From Diatrype stigma (Eukaryota > Ascomycota > Sordariomycetes > Xylariales > Diatrypaceae): a stretch of DNA of 64,000 nucleotides. The notes beneath the pieces are model-generated. The model had not been told where the DNA came from. It saw nothing but the letters and a program-made list of their open reading frames with translations, and made no database searches. Shown one piece after another: positions 1 to 12,915 of the stretch; position 1 is the first letter of the stretch; every line of letters starts with the position of its first letter. The stretch is from assembly GCA_022225965.2 (NCBI GenBank), contig JAKJXP020000003.1, positions 744,001 to 808,000 on the forward strand, read 5' to 3'. The position numbers and the translations under genes are program-made.

Positions 1-938
1 ATTTGGGTGGCGCTAACCAAATTGGGTAACCGTCCTATAACGATACCTTTTCATAACGATATCAAAGCGTTGATTTTTTAATATCGTTATGGAGAGGTTT
101 TACTGTATATCTAGAGGTAACTATGGATATTACGGAGGCACTGTCGTGTCCAACCGTTCAGCGCCATGTATACATACGTGCACATGTTTACCTACCTGAC
201 CTGCCTACTCAGCCTACCTATGCTCTGCGGGGTTACTGATGCTCGCTCGTGTTACTGCATGTGTGCCACTGTGTCACTGTTGGATGAGGATATCGCTGTG
301 GATATAAGGCTTTACCGTAACTTATCATCTGGGAGACTGGGACATCATACCATTCCACTGGGCGCCGGGCTATTCGGTATTAGGGTTTCCAACTCTTAGC
401 TAGCGGCCGTATAGTTGTTATAGTTGTTACCAGCTAATACATACCTACTATGTACATACCTATCGCCCTGGCTATATCTCCTTCCTAGGCTGTTAGGGCA
501 TCGCTAGCTTTACCAGCTTGACCTGACCTCCTTCAAACTTCTGCTACCTGACCACATCCCGCCCGTCCAACGTTTGATATTCAACCTCAACTGTTCTGCC
601 TGCTGAAATAGATGGGAGCAATCCTCTCTAGCAAAAAGACATCCTAAACTATCCAAGTAGGTAGCTTTCAAAAAGACTTCTGCCGAGAATCCTTCGAGTC
701 CCACCGGAGTCATTTGGCAAAGGAGTTCAACTTCTCCGTCGGGTTCTCTGGTACGTAGCCGCTCCGAATAGCCACCCACTATTTGACCTTCAGGGTGAAG
801 GCACTCTAGCAAAGTAACGAGAATCACATCACACGTAGAATATGGGCTCTTCTTGCGATACAGGATACAGAAGGGGTGAGAGCCTGCTAATATGTGTATA
901 TCTGCAGGTAGATACAAGCAGAGCATATTCAGTGCGCA
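1..938. other. Intergenic, no gene recognised
   Basis: No open frame here resembles a known protein. The 3' part must hold the promoter and 5' UTR of the uracil phosphoribosyltransferase. A 211-codon minus-strand open frame across 510-1145 covers that gene's first exon and shows no motif, so it is treated as chance. Confidence 0.5.
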
Positions 939-2009
<1,071 letters not shown>

Positions 2010-2262
2010 TGGCTAGCTGCATATGACTGTTGGAGGCTAGGGAGGCAGAGCAGAACCATCCGTGTTTGATAGCGCTGCTATGACCTCAGCTTCCAGGTCT
2101 CGTCAGGTATATTTGGCAACGGTAACGATCTAGCCTTGTGGCCCAAGGCATGATAATGAACCAACACTTTCCTAAAGCGTAAAACCGTTGCTTCTCGTAC
2201 CAAGGGGCATTCGTGATATGTCGGAGCAGATCTGGGACGTATCCAGAGTACTCATTCGGCAT

Positions 2263-2923
2263 TTAGTAATCGTCATCGTCAGCCACGATGCCTTCCCCAT
2301 CGTATCTGCGATCATCCTCGTCGTCACCGTCTGCCGCAGGCTGCCGTGTGCCTTGTCGATAACCCGGAGCAGATGCCGAAGCTCTTCCACCTGCATCCTC
2401 TTTTGCGACAGCATCTAGAAACAGTTCGAGTTAGTCATCGGGAATATCTACATATGAACATCAGTAAATCAGTGACAAGGCACATACCAGCGGCATCGAC
2501 CCATTCACTGTATACATCGACGGCGGCGGATAGATCTGGTCAGGGGTGTCAGTGGTGTGAGCGCATAGGACAATGATAGAACCGGCTGGAGTTGACTGAC
2601 AGTTGATGCCGCACTGAAACTTCTGACCGCACACCTTGCAATCCAATTGGCCGACGCCAGCTTTCTTATCCATCTTGACAGTAACGGCTTTCTCGTGGTT
2701 GCAGAACAGGCATGTAAAGGTCGTGGGCAGGGGTTCGTTCTGATATTAACTGAGTAAGCTTTCCTATAGCTACCACGCACGGAGTCGTTCGAGGTGCCGT
2801 ACCTTCTTGGGACCTTGCGGCTTTCTGGAGCTCTTCTTGCGTTTCCCCTATTGTTCCAGAACCCATCGTCAGCAATCGTTATCAGGTTGTCAAGAGAAAG
2901 TGAACGGCAAGCTAGCTCACCAT
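2263..2923 (-). CDS. ELF1: Transcription elongation factor Elf1 (zinc ribbon)
   Basis: Small nuclear factor that works with elongating RNA polymerase II on chromatin. Exons on the minus strand: 2921-2923 (only the ATG), 2803-2847, 2601-2739, 2488-2535, 2263-2414, giving 128 residues. The basic start [16 protein letters not shown], zinc-ribbon cysteines C26, C29, C50 and C53 (CLFC and CKVC), and the [14 protein letters not shown] helix match the Elf1 family. The tail is acidic and ends in DDDDY. The first intron begins directly after the start codon (ATG then GTGAGC), so exon 1 carries three coding bases. It is 3'-to-3' with the UPRT gene, about 250 bp apart. Confidence 0.93.
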
Positions 2924-5024
2924 GGCTGCGACTGCTCGCGCGTCGAGTAGTGAAGAGACGAGGCAGCCCTCCCACGGCGGGAAAACTGGTACTGGTAACA
3001 GGCGGTCGGCTGGTTAAGCAGAATCGGGCAAAATCGATCGCGAGGGCAAACCAGAAACCACAGACTTGAGAGGTGGCAGTTTGCGATTTGTCTTGAAGTT
3101 TGATGAAAGGAAGGCCGGCGCGATGACGTTTTGAGGCTGCTGCGTCGAGAAACGCGTGGGTCCAGCCTTGTAGGTATTGTACTACCTAAATTCTAATAAC
3201 GATAAGGGGATGGATTCGTTAAGTAGTGGACGCTAGACAAGTGAATGTAGGTACCTAGTAACATACTTACTACGGTACCAAGATAGCCTAATGTAGTTAA
3301 CCTTGTATGTATGTAGATATAGGCATCCTCAGGTACGGCTTTAGGTACCTAAACTACAGGCTGCTCAGACTCCAACAACGGCAGTCCGGGCAGTGCCAGT
3401 AACTATCCGCATCTGCCGCATGCCGCAGACGGCAGAAGAATGTTGGAGGTTCACACGCATGCCTTAGTTTCTGGACTGACCAGCCTACCAACCAATCCCG
3501 AAAATAAGATACACTATGAAATCTAAGGTCTGTGTAGTAAATCCAAGAGGTAATACACAGATTCCTGATAAGGCCGGGAATGATGGTAGGATAGATCAAT
3601 CGAACATTGACTTCGCGCTAGCCACAAATACTACATACATATAAGGCGCAAATAGCCCGTATTTCTTATATACTTTTGCCATATATTCCCACCTGTTAAG
3701 TACTTGTTAGTACTTATTATTAACTTGGTTCCATTATTTCCGATAAATTACCAATACTTAAATATAGGAAATAGTTTACGAATATTTTACATATATAAGT
3801 CTATATGTACATTACTTAGAAAAGCTATATATTTATCGTTTTAATACATACGTCGTCGTCGCTAAAAATACAGCAAAATGGCAGTAAGTGTGGCTTGGTT
3901 CCAGTACAAATCAGGGAATTAGCGGGGGCAAGTAATGGCTAGCGCCCAAGTCAATGTTCGATTAATCTTACGTCTCGGGAATGATCGCATAAACAAAGAG
4001 ATACCAGATATCAAGTGACAGGGCAGCTGCAGGGATACCAGCAATATTATATCATACCAAGAGGCGGAGAGTTGATAACACCCCCGGGTCTGCTGCCAAG
4101 AAGAAATCAGGGGGTAAGTATAACTAACGAACGCAGCTACATCGTATAGCTATAAGCCGTCAACTTGACCATCTCTGAGCATGGTACCTACCAAATATGA
4201 GTACAATCATAAAAAGATGCTAACATTAATATAAATCACCAGAAAACACATTGCCCAAACAAACACATGCTGCTTTCATGAGCTTACATTACATGCCTAG
4301 AAGCGTGATCATCTTACTCATTGCCTATCTACCTACCTATACCCCTCAGAACACCTATACCCACTACTATGTAGACTACCTACTATGTAGAATGCCCATA
4401 CACACTTACTTGTCCAAATAGATATAAGCATCCGTGATGTCTCGGGAGATAGCTCCTAAGGTACGCAGATAGGCTGAGATAGCCACACACCTCTGCATTA
4501 GGTATGTAGCTTGTAGTGTACCTACATATGCACATACACAAGAGACATAACGCTATCTCACCTGTATGTAGGTACAACGTGAGGCGTGTCAGCAGCCCAA
4601 GGAATGCCATGTCATAGAAGCTTTAGGTAGAGATATGTGCCTCTTCGGGAGTAGCGGGGCTGCTGCTTGCGACCCAAAGCTACCCCCCAAAGCTACCCGC
4701 CCTCCAACCACGTTCCTACCACCGACTGCCTAACTACTGCCTACTACATACCTATTGCCTACCTACATACTTGCCCATACATAGTCACCTCCAACTGGCT
4801 CACCGACTTCACTGATAAGGCCTGTCTCTGAGAACATCTGCTTAGTAGCTCCAAGAAGAACCGCACGCATATACTACATAGTTCATGAGAAGTCTGAGAG
4901 TGACCTGTCCATATTCAGATATTCTCCATACTTGCTTGTCACTTTAAGCTCTCATTAATCTTCAAACGAATCCTAGCATACAGCTCTTGCTCCCTCTGGT
5001 GAATTCGTCAAGGTTCAGCTCAAC
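2924..5024. other. Intergenic 2.1 kb, no gene
   Basis: Holds the divergent upstream regions of Elf1 and the URC1-type gene. There are many short TACC/GGTA runs and an AT-rich patch at about 3620-3870 that could be a decayed repeat, but no ends or coding similarity are visible. No RNA gene was recognised. Confidence 0.45.
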
Positions 5025-7623
5025 ATGTCAACATCCGGCTCACAAACAGAAGGCGGTGTGGGTATGAGCGATGTTTTGAAGGCCTTGGAGACCATCCAGG
5101 AGGGCCAGCGTCGACTTGCAACCGAAGTTGAGTCCGTTTCCCAACGACTTGATACTCTGGCTCCGGTCGTGCAAGACCCCAGCTCCTTCATCATCGGAAA
5201 GGTCGCACCTCCGAGCACAGGCGTGACCTCCGGATCTTCGGGTACAGATCCGGAGCGTTCCGCGAACGCTAGCGAGTCCGTCCCGGACCCTTCCTCGCCT
5301 ACCGCGAATGCCGCTATTCAAGCTCAAAAGTCGGGCTTCACATCTCGCATCATTCTAACGTGAGCGGACGTCTGTGTCCCACAAACCCACCAACATTGGC
5401 TGAATTTCGCAGAACCTACCCCAAGCAGAACGGCATCGAACCGATTCCTCTAGACTGGGGTGCTCGGGATGCCACCCAGCGAGGGCCAGTGGTTGTGTCC
5501 CGGTCCTCGTCCACGCTTCGCAGGCGGAATGGTTTGTCGCCGTACCTCTCCCTATTAGCAAGACAATAGTACTAACCTTTCTTTCCAGCCATCGGAGGTG
5601 AGCATGGTTTGCCGATTGTGTCCGTTGCCAGTATCTCATCGTTTTTCTAGCACACGGAGGTTCCTACTCTATCTATTTCGCTCTTGCTCTCGCCAGTAAA
5701 CAGCTTAATGCCAACTACAGGTATATTAGTAACTCACACAGCCCCTATTTCGAGGCGATGTTGTAGTTGACCAGGAATCTCTCGACTAGACCCGACTTCA
5801 CCAACACGGAGCCAGCAGCGAATATCGGGCCGTTCCCTCAATGGGGTGACAAGAAAAAGATTGTCGCTATGGACCCCTGGGGTCATCTAGCTCCATGGTT
5901 ATTTGCAGACACTATTAAGACTGAGGACGGTAAATGAAAAGATCTCACCATATGTAGCATACACCTGATCTCATACATTATAGTGGATATTCGACCGACT
6001 ATCGCCATCACGAAGGCACACATGAAGGTGAGACTTCCGCTGGTGCTTAATTATATACACTTAACTGACTCCTGAAAAGCTCCCGGAACTTCAAGAGAGC
6101 GTCCGCCGTGGTAGACTGTACGTTGCTCTCACTCATGTCCAATAAAAGCTAACCCCAGTCAGTGTCCCGGATGGGAAGGTTTGTCTGAACTCGGAGGGTG
6201 AACTCGCCGTCACTAAATTTGCTGTTGAGCCGGTGAGACAACACATCCATATCGCACACGATATGAATCAACTCCTGTTAACATGAATAGGTTTGGTATC
6301 TTCCTGGAGTGGCCGAGAGATTCGGAATTGGTGGGTAGCCCCCTAGGCTCATACTACGTCCAAGATACTGACTATAATAGACGAGGGTGTTCTTCGCCGC
6401 TCACTCTTTGAACACACCGGCGGCAGTTATCCCGAGGTATACACCTTCTTATAAAGGACGTTAGCATACAGCTAACTTTCTGTAGTTAATTACTCGTGGC
6501 GACATCAAAGTCTTCCTGCCACCCATTGGTAAGCGATTGAACAAGATACCCCCCGGGAGTCAATACAGACATTGTGACTAACAGGATGTGTCAACTACTA
6601 GGCGGCTTAACCGTGTACTGCTTCGGCGATCCAGCAAAGATGTCTGACGAGAACTCAAGGCTTGCATTGCGTATTCACGATGAGGTGAATCAGTCCAATC
6701 TCCTGTCTCTCTTTCTCATAGACCTACTAACTCGCGGGACAATGTAGTGCAACGGCAGCGATGTGTTTGGCTCCGACATTTGCACTTGCAGGCCTTACCT
6801 CATCTTCGGCATCGAAGAAGCCGTTAAGGAAGCGCAAAATGGCGGGAGTGGTGTTGTGATTTACTTCAGGAAGGAGGGCCGAGCCCTGGGTGAAGTGACC
6901 AAGGTAAAACAAGGCACTCGAATTATGTGAGAGAATTGACCAAAGCTGACTGTCTATAGTATCGTACGTACTCACGGATTGCTCCTCGCATATGAAGATA
7001 CTAATGCAATCCCCAATCCCCGCAGTCGTCTATAACGCACGAAAACGCGGAGAAGACCGGGCCTCGGACTACTTCAAGCGCACGGAGAACGTTGCGGGTG
7101 TCAAGGATATGCGGTTCCAGGCTCTGATGCCCGATATCCTGCATTGGCTCGGCATCAAGAAGATCGATCGGATGTTGAGCATGAGCAAGTGGGTCAAACC
7201 TATAAAATCAACAACGGCTATTCTACCCAATACTAACACAGATCGGCAGCATGAAATATGACGCTATTGTCGGCCAAGGGTAAGACTGACTGGAAATAAA
7301 TCGGTAACCCCGCCTAACGTTCGAGCAGGATACCCATCCACGAGCGCGTTGAACTCCCCGAAGACTTAATCCCCGCGGATTCCCGGGTAGAGATCGATGC
7401 CAAGATCACTGCCGGTATGGACATTCCTTATATACAGCTGCCCCTCCCCCTTCTGTGCTGTTGTAATGTCGGAGAGACTAACGAGGCAGGCTATTTCACA
7501 TCTGGACATCGGATGACGGAGGACGAACTGAAGGCTGTGCAGGGACGGATGTGGGATGAGTAAGTGTCTTTCATTCTTTCGCTTGAGGGCCTCATTAACG
7601 AATAAAACAGCATTGATCATTAA
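5025..7623 (+). CDS. URC1: URC1-type GTP cyclohydrolase II-like protein (uracil catabolism)
   Basis: Homologue of the GTP cyclohydrolase II-like protein required for the fungal URC route, which uses uracil as nitrogen source. I trace 19 exons: 5025-5359, 5413-5531, 5589-5597, 5651-5720, 5790-5929, 5984-6027, 6080-6117, 6163-6232, 6291-6330, 6381-6436, 6486-6528, 6602-6684, 6748-6903, 6960-6963, 7026-7188, 7250-7279, 7329-7414, 7490-7559, 7611-7623. They total 522 residues in one frame. The GCHII zinc motif C-x10-C-x-C is at C350/C361/C363 (CNGSDVFGSDICTC), followed by YFRKEGRALGEV. The first about 110 residues (coiled-coil-like QEGQRRLATEVESVSQRLDTL, then Ser/Pro-rich) are the variable part. 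Exons 3 (9 nt) and 14 (4 nt) are microexons. URC1 does not make riboflavin precursors; its exact reaction is unsettled. Confidence 0.9.
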
Positions 7624-9094
7624 GGCACGCCTTGCGTTGTTGTCAGACACGGGTGCCGTAGCACGGGATGGCGTTGTATTTCCGTATTATCATTATCAAC
7701 CCGTAGTGTTGGCAGAGCCCCGCACGCCCTCAATTTAACTAGTACGAAATCCTGCCCTCGAGTCTCGAGTCTCGAGTCTCGACAGGCACGTATTGTACAT
7801 AGCCTACGCTTGCCGCAGTAGCTGGCCCCACGGGGACAACGAATGAGGAGCAGGCGGTGACTGGTGACCGGTGACTAGTGGCTGTGGGAGGCGGCCAGCG
7901 CTGGATTTCAGGCATTAGACTTGGTAGGGGGTGTTGGATGTTACTCACACGTTAGAGCTCCAGGTTAGGTTAGAGTTGCCAATGGCCAGCCATTACGGCA
8001 CACAGAATGCGCCTTTTACTTTTCTGGCTACTTTTCCCGCATGGGCAGCCGTCCGTAAGGAACAGACTTCCGATTGAGCAATCAGGCGCTGGCCAAAGCA
8101 AGCCGTAGGCAGGCAGGCAAATCGGTGACGTTGTGACTGTGGTCGTGACTGGTTGTAACTGTCGTTGTTGGCAGCTCTCGTCCGTCTCTCGTGCGGATTA
8201 TCGCGGGCTTCGCATCGAGTATCCACTTCGGTCCAAGCTGACAACTTCGGGTCTTCTAGCCCACTCCTAGGGCTCCCAGTCACTGCGGTCACTGCAGTCA
8301 CTGCAGTCACTACTCCTACTTCGTTCCTCCTACATAGCCAGCTGGCCTCGACCAAAGGAAAACTGGAGAACCGCTGCAGGAGACAGCCAAGGACAGCGTC
8401 GAGATGGGCTGCGACTGGCCACGAGCGGCAAGGATTGTCGCTGTCGCTGGGACGGGACGTTCGATGCCTTGCACCCTAGCAGTGAAAACAGCTGCTGAAT
8501 TGTCAGTGCATTCCCCACACTCCTCGAGACGTTCGGGAAGTGCTAAGTAAATGGGAGTGCGTGAGTGGGAGTGAGGGGCGGTTGGGCCGTATTCTGCTTG
8601 CAGACTTGCAGATGGGTTACGCCCAAGTCCGACCGGGAGACCATACAATGAAAACCACATAGTTAGGACGAACCCCATGGCCGTCATGGCCCATGGACAT
8701 GTGGCACACTAGATCTGATGCCCCCGGGGTGGGAAATGGGAACTCTTGTTCCCACAATACCACGCGGCCGAGGATAGAGCATAGGTATTATAAGAGAGAG
8801 CAGCAAGCCAGCGCAGCGCAGCGCAAGCGCGTTTTCGATCTCTGGTTGCTGCCTTGTTCTATCTATGTAAAAAAAGCCTGTCTATACTATCTATATCTAT
8901 ACCTATTTCTATATCCTATATATCTATATATATTCCGGAAGGACGAAACGAAATCACGAGCTGTCTTGCCCCTTCTTAGTCTACCTACGATCGTGAAAGC
9001 AAGCGATAAAGCAAGCAAAGCCTACAACCACAAAACAACAAATATACCTATACTCATACCTATACTTGTACCTGTCCGTACCCACCTGCCAAAC
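7624..9094. other. Intergenic 1.5 kb with short tandem repeats
   Basis: Contains CGAGTCT repeats at about 7757-7782 and repeats of a 9-bp CACTGCAGT-like unit at about 8276-8312. Several open frames overlap on both strands but none has a recognisable domain. A 5' UTR for the next gene likely occupies the last few hundred bases, which are rich in CTATAC repeats. Confidence 0.4.
7757..7782. repeat. Short tandem repeat, CGAGTCT unit
   Basis: Roughly 3.5 direct copies of CGAGTCT in a run, just downstream of the URC1-type gene. Confidence 0.8.
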
Positions 9095-9790
9095 ATGGCC
9101 GCCACATTATCACCGGACTCGCACCACCGCCACCACCACCACCACCACCACCACCAGTACGCACCGTCACGGCGGGACGCCTCACCCAGCTGCGGCAGTG
9201 TCAGTGCCCGGCCGACGCGGCCGTCCCCGTCGCGGGACAGCAGCAGCAGCCGGCGGCAGCCGTCGCGGCCGCGGCTGCTCCGGGCCTGCGCCACGGAGCC
9301 GTCCATCACGACGTCCAACTCGTGCTCGGGGGTGCTGACGGCGCCCAACACCAGCCGCCGCGCCACCGAGCTGCTCAGCCGCGTCGCCGTCTCCAACTCC
9401 GCCGCCACCGAGGGCCTCCTGCGCCTGTCCCCGACCGTCTCGCCCACCTCGTCTACCCAGAGCTTCGGCGGGAGCGGCGAAGCGGACCGGGGCCGCATGG
9501 GCGATGGTGCTCGCCGCCAGCAGCAGCAGCTGTCTGAGGATGCGGCGGCGGCGGCGACGGCGCAGAGGATGATGCTGCATAGGAGCTGTACTGGTCAGCA
9601 ACAACGTTTGTCTCCCTCTCCCTTTCACTCTGTTTCTGATTCTGTTTCCGCATCATCGCCAAATCAAGAGCCCCGATCATCATCGTCGACCCTGCTGACC
9701 ACTTCTTTAGACTCGGCAAACTACTTCAGCTTTCCCAGTTTCGACGAGTGGGAGCAGCCGGCACAGCAGAACCAGGAGAAGGCGTATTGA
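9095..9790 (+). CDS. Hypothetical His/Ser-rich protein, unknown function
   Basis: An unbroken frame of 231 residues from ATG in aacATGGcc to TGA; the frame is also open upstream, but that part is AT-rich and reads as 5' UTR. The chain has an early histidine tract (about ten His around residues 9-18), then a Ser/Pro/Arg-rich low-complexity body with a QQQQ run and an Ala run. It ends in the more ordinary stretch YFSFPSFDEWEQ. There is no signal peptide or membrane segment. The GC-rich, biased codons with few stops in all frames mean openness alone is weak evidence. I do not recognise a family. Confidence 0.5.
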   Translation: MAATLSPDSHHRHHHHHHHHQYAPSRRDASPSCGSVSARPTRPSPSRDSSSSRRQPSRPRLLRACATEPSITTSNSCSGVLTAPNTSRRATELLSRVAVSNSAATEGLLRLSPTVSPTSSTQSFGGSGEADRGRMGDGARRQQQQLSEDAAAAATAQRMMLHRSCTGQQQRLSPSPFHSVSDSVSASSPNQEPRSSSSTLLTTSLDSANYFSFPSFDEWEQPAQQNQEKAY

Positions 9791-11067
9791 GGAGAGGAGA
9801 GAGGAGGTGAGGGGAGAAGGGACTACTGTACTGTATGAAGGAGGAAGAGGAGGAGTAAGAGCAAGAGCAAGGGCGCATTGCATTGACTTCGAAAACATTC
9901 GGCCGGACCGGACCGGACCGGACCGGGCCGTTTCGTTTTTTCTTCTGACTTTCATCGGCTGGACCGAGAGGCAGACCCGTCCCGACCCGACATGCCGGCA
10001 TGACGGGGGACACGGGAACACGGGAACACGGGAACACGGGAACACGGGACACGGCACGGAAACAACAGGACATGCGCGGTGTGTATATTGGCCGGGCATC
10101 ACGGGTTTTCCTTTTCTTCTTCATTCATCACTGCACTTCACCCGGTGAGGTGAGGTGGCAGACGGACGGACTGGATGGACGGGATATTCTAGCGAAGGCG
10201 TTGGGCGAAACTTCATACCTAGGCACGCACCTACATACCTGGTGCTGCCGAATCCATGAATTACCAGCTCGCACTCGCACATGCAGAGCGATCGTATATA
10301 GATCTACTTTGTCTGTCTTGTTATTCCTTTACCGCTGTACATACACAGTACCTACTTGCATGGTTATTATATACATACCTATACATATATATATATCACA
10401 TACCCCCATATACATACCTACTTACCTACTTACCTACTTACCGAATGATTTCCTCGGCAACATTGAAGGTTGTGTACATGGTCTACGTGGTGCAGTGAGT
10501 GAGTGAGGTGATATATCGTGCCACCAAACCGAGAGTCGGCGAAATAGTTCGGAGTAGGTAGTTGTGCGCTTGGAAGCAGAAGGGCCCAGAGCATTTACCT
10601 AGCTCTGGTCATGGGGGCTATAGACAGGCTAGCCAGGGGTTTAGGGCAGTTGTATTATAACGAGGGGGGACCTGTAGGGAGACTTACCAAGGAACTGAAG
10701 GTGCCGTCAGCGGGATACGAACGTTGTTCTAGATGGCTGGCAGTTGTAACTATAAAATACTAGAATCCCGTCTGGTGATGGTCCGAATATTCCATGTGTC
10801 TAACATGCCACTGCAAGTACTGTAGGTACCTACCAGGTAGCATATCAACATTGAAGCTCCAGCTGCGGGATGCTGCGATTTATTGTAGATGTACTCATGT
10901 AATAGGTCCACGGGTACTATAACTTCTAGGTTGTAAGTAGGTAGAATGTAGAATGCGGGGCAACTTGGAAGTGCACAACTAAGTGCATGCATGCATAACT
11001 GAGCCCAGACACACAGACCACCATAGATACAATCGTTCGCCTATCTGCTGCTATCGGCCATCTGTTA
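9791..11067. other. Intergenic 1.3 kb with minisatellites
   Basis: Holds a GGACC array (about 9904-9929), a (ACGGGAAC)n array (about 10014-10050) and TACC/TATA-rich stretches near 10330-10440. No coding similarity is seen. Confidence 0.5.
10014..10055. repeat. Minisatellite, ACGGGAAC unit
   Basis: About five head-to-tail copies of ACGGGAAC, ending in a variant copy. A shorter GGACC array lies 85 bp upstream. Confidence 0.85.
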
Positions 11068-11516
11068 ACGTCTTAGCCCCAAAGATCGGCCAGCCCCAAA
11101 GCTCGGCCACCTAATTTCTCATATAAAACCCAACTTTTTAAATTCGTATAACTTCGTTATACTTTAATGCATCTTTTTAAAACTTATATTATATATTATT
11201 TACGATATAAATTATATAAAAAGATTTTTATTTTATTTTTTAATATACATTTTAGCCTTATATATTAAAATAACGGTTAATTGCATGTTTATTAATACCG
11301 CATATATGCATAATTATATATGTAGCTTTTAAATTACTTAATATTAATTTTATATATTTTTTATATATAAACGTATTTAAAAAGAAGTATAATTATTAAG
11401 GTTTTATGTAAATTAAAGAAATATTCGTAAAGTTATGAATTTTTAAAGTATTATTACCAAAGTGAGTAATAAGGTGGCCGAGCTTTGGGGCTGGCCGATC
11501 TTTGGGGCTAAGACGT
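11068..11516. mobile_element. MITE-like element with 45-bp perfect TIRs, TA target duplication
   Basis: The ends at 11068-11112 and 11472-11516 are perfect inverted copies beginning ACGTCTTAGCCCC, each flanked by TA. This fits the target duplication of Tc1/mariner-type elements. Each TIR contains two tandem 17-bp near-copies (AGCCCCAAAGATCGGCC and AGCCCCAAAGCTCGGCC). The 360-bp core is extremely AT-rich and has no coding capacity, consistent with RIP or AT drift. It lies about 275 bp upstream of the eS1 start codon. Confidence 0.85.
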
Positions 11517-11792
11517 TATCTGCTATCTGCTGTCTGCTGTCTGCTGCCACGAGCTAGTAGCCACTAGCACCAATTCTCAATTTTCCCCTCGGATCACACC
11601 CGACGTTTTCCCACAGACACACAAACTTTTGAAATTTTGCAATCTCGTCTCAATTAATTCCTGCGCCGGCCGGGACCCATCGAAACAACCACACCCATTT
11701 CACGACAACAAGCCCAAATCACCAGTCCTTCCATCACCACCATTCCCCCGGTACCGTCCTGAATTGCGAGCAACAACAATCTCCTCGCAAAG

Positions 11793-12915
11793 ATGGCTGT
11801 TGGAAAGTGAGTACCCGTGCCGAAACCCCGCCGCCGAGTTTGACTTTACCTCAATCGCTTCACCTCAACCGCTTCACCTCAATCGCATACACTGCAAGGC
11901 CTTGTCCGAGGGGATCTCTATCCCGCCGCGTCTCCCGTCAAGGCCCAGACCAGTAGACACACGAAGAACCTTGCAGCGCCTAGTACTAACCTGCCCGATC
12001 AATAGGAACAAGAGGCTTTCGAAGGGCAAGAAGGGTCTCAAGAAGAGAACCCAGGATCCCTTCGCCCGCAAGGACTGGTATTCCATCAAGGCTCCCTCGC
12101 CTTTCAACATCCGAGAGTACGCACCCCCACGGATCAATCAACCCGGTGGAAGTGAATAGTGCATATCTGACTGTTGGATTGTAGCGTTGGTAAGACCCTC
12201 GTCAACCGATCTACCGGTCTGAAGAACGCGAACGACGCCCTGAAGGGCCGGATCGTCGAGGTCTCGCTCGCCGATCTGCAGAAGGACGAGGACCATGCTT
12301 TCCGCAAGGTTAAGCTGCGGGTGGACGAGGTCCAGGGCAAGAACTGCCTGACCAACTTCCACGGCCTGGACTTCACCTCCGACAAGCTGCGATCCCTCGT
12401 ACGAAAGTGGCAAACCCTGATCGAGGCCAACGTCACCGTCAAGACTACCGACGAATACCTGCTCCGTCTGTTCGCCATCGCCTTCACCAAGCGCCGGCCC
12501 AACCAGGTCAAGAAGACCACATACGCCGCCTCGTCTCAGATTCGCGCCATCCGGAAAAAGATGGTCGAGATCATCCAGCGCGAAGCTGCTACCTGCACCC
12601 TCCAGCAGCTCACATCGAAGCTGATTCCCGAGGTGATCGGCCGGGAGATCGAGAAGTCCAGCCAGGGCATCTACCCCCTCCAGAACGTATGTAGAGATAT
12701 ATCTGTCGATCCAGCGCCGTCACGCTAGGTAGTATTTGGGAACGTGGTGCTAACTCGGTCACTCCTCATAGGTCCACATCCGCAAGGTCAAGCTGCTGAA
12801 GGCACCCAAGTTCGATCTCGGTGCCCTGATGAACCTGCACGGCGAGTCCACGACGAACGAGGAGGGTCAGAAGGTTGAGCGGGAATTCAAGGAGCGCGTT
12901 CTTGAGGAGGTCTAA
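11793..12915 (+). CDS. RPS1: 40S ribosomal protein eS1 (S1/S3a)
   Basis: Structural protein of the small ribosomal subunit in the cytosol. Exons 11793-11806, 12006-12116, 12185-12686 and 12772-12915 give 256 residues, the family's usual length. The N-terminus [19 protein letters not shown], the core [17 protein letters not shown], and C-terminal [20 protein letters not shown] with an acidic tail are diagnostic. The first exon carries just 14 coding bases, a pattern common in fungal ribosomal genes. The MITE-like element sits in its upstream region. Confidence 0.97.

Noticed and set aside
8693..9094. N-terminal extension of the His-rich protein
   Set aside because: This stretch is AT-rich with CTATAC repeats and reads as leader; the ATG at 9095 has better context and marks a composition change.
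9022..9628. Overlapping 90-158 codon frames on both strands
   Set aside because: Very GC-rich sequence gives few stops in any frame; these are shadows of the 9095-9790 frame.
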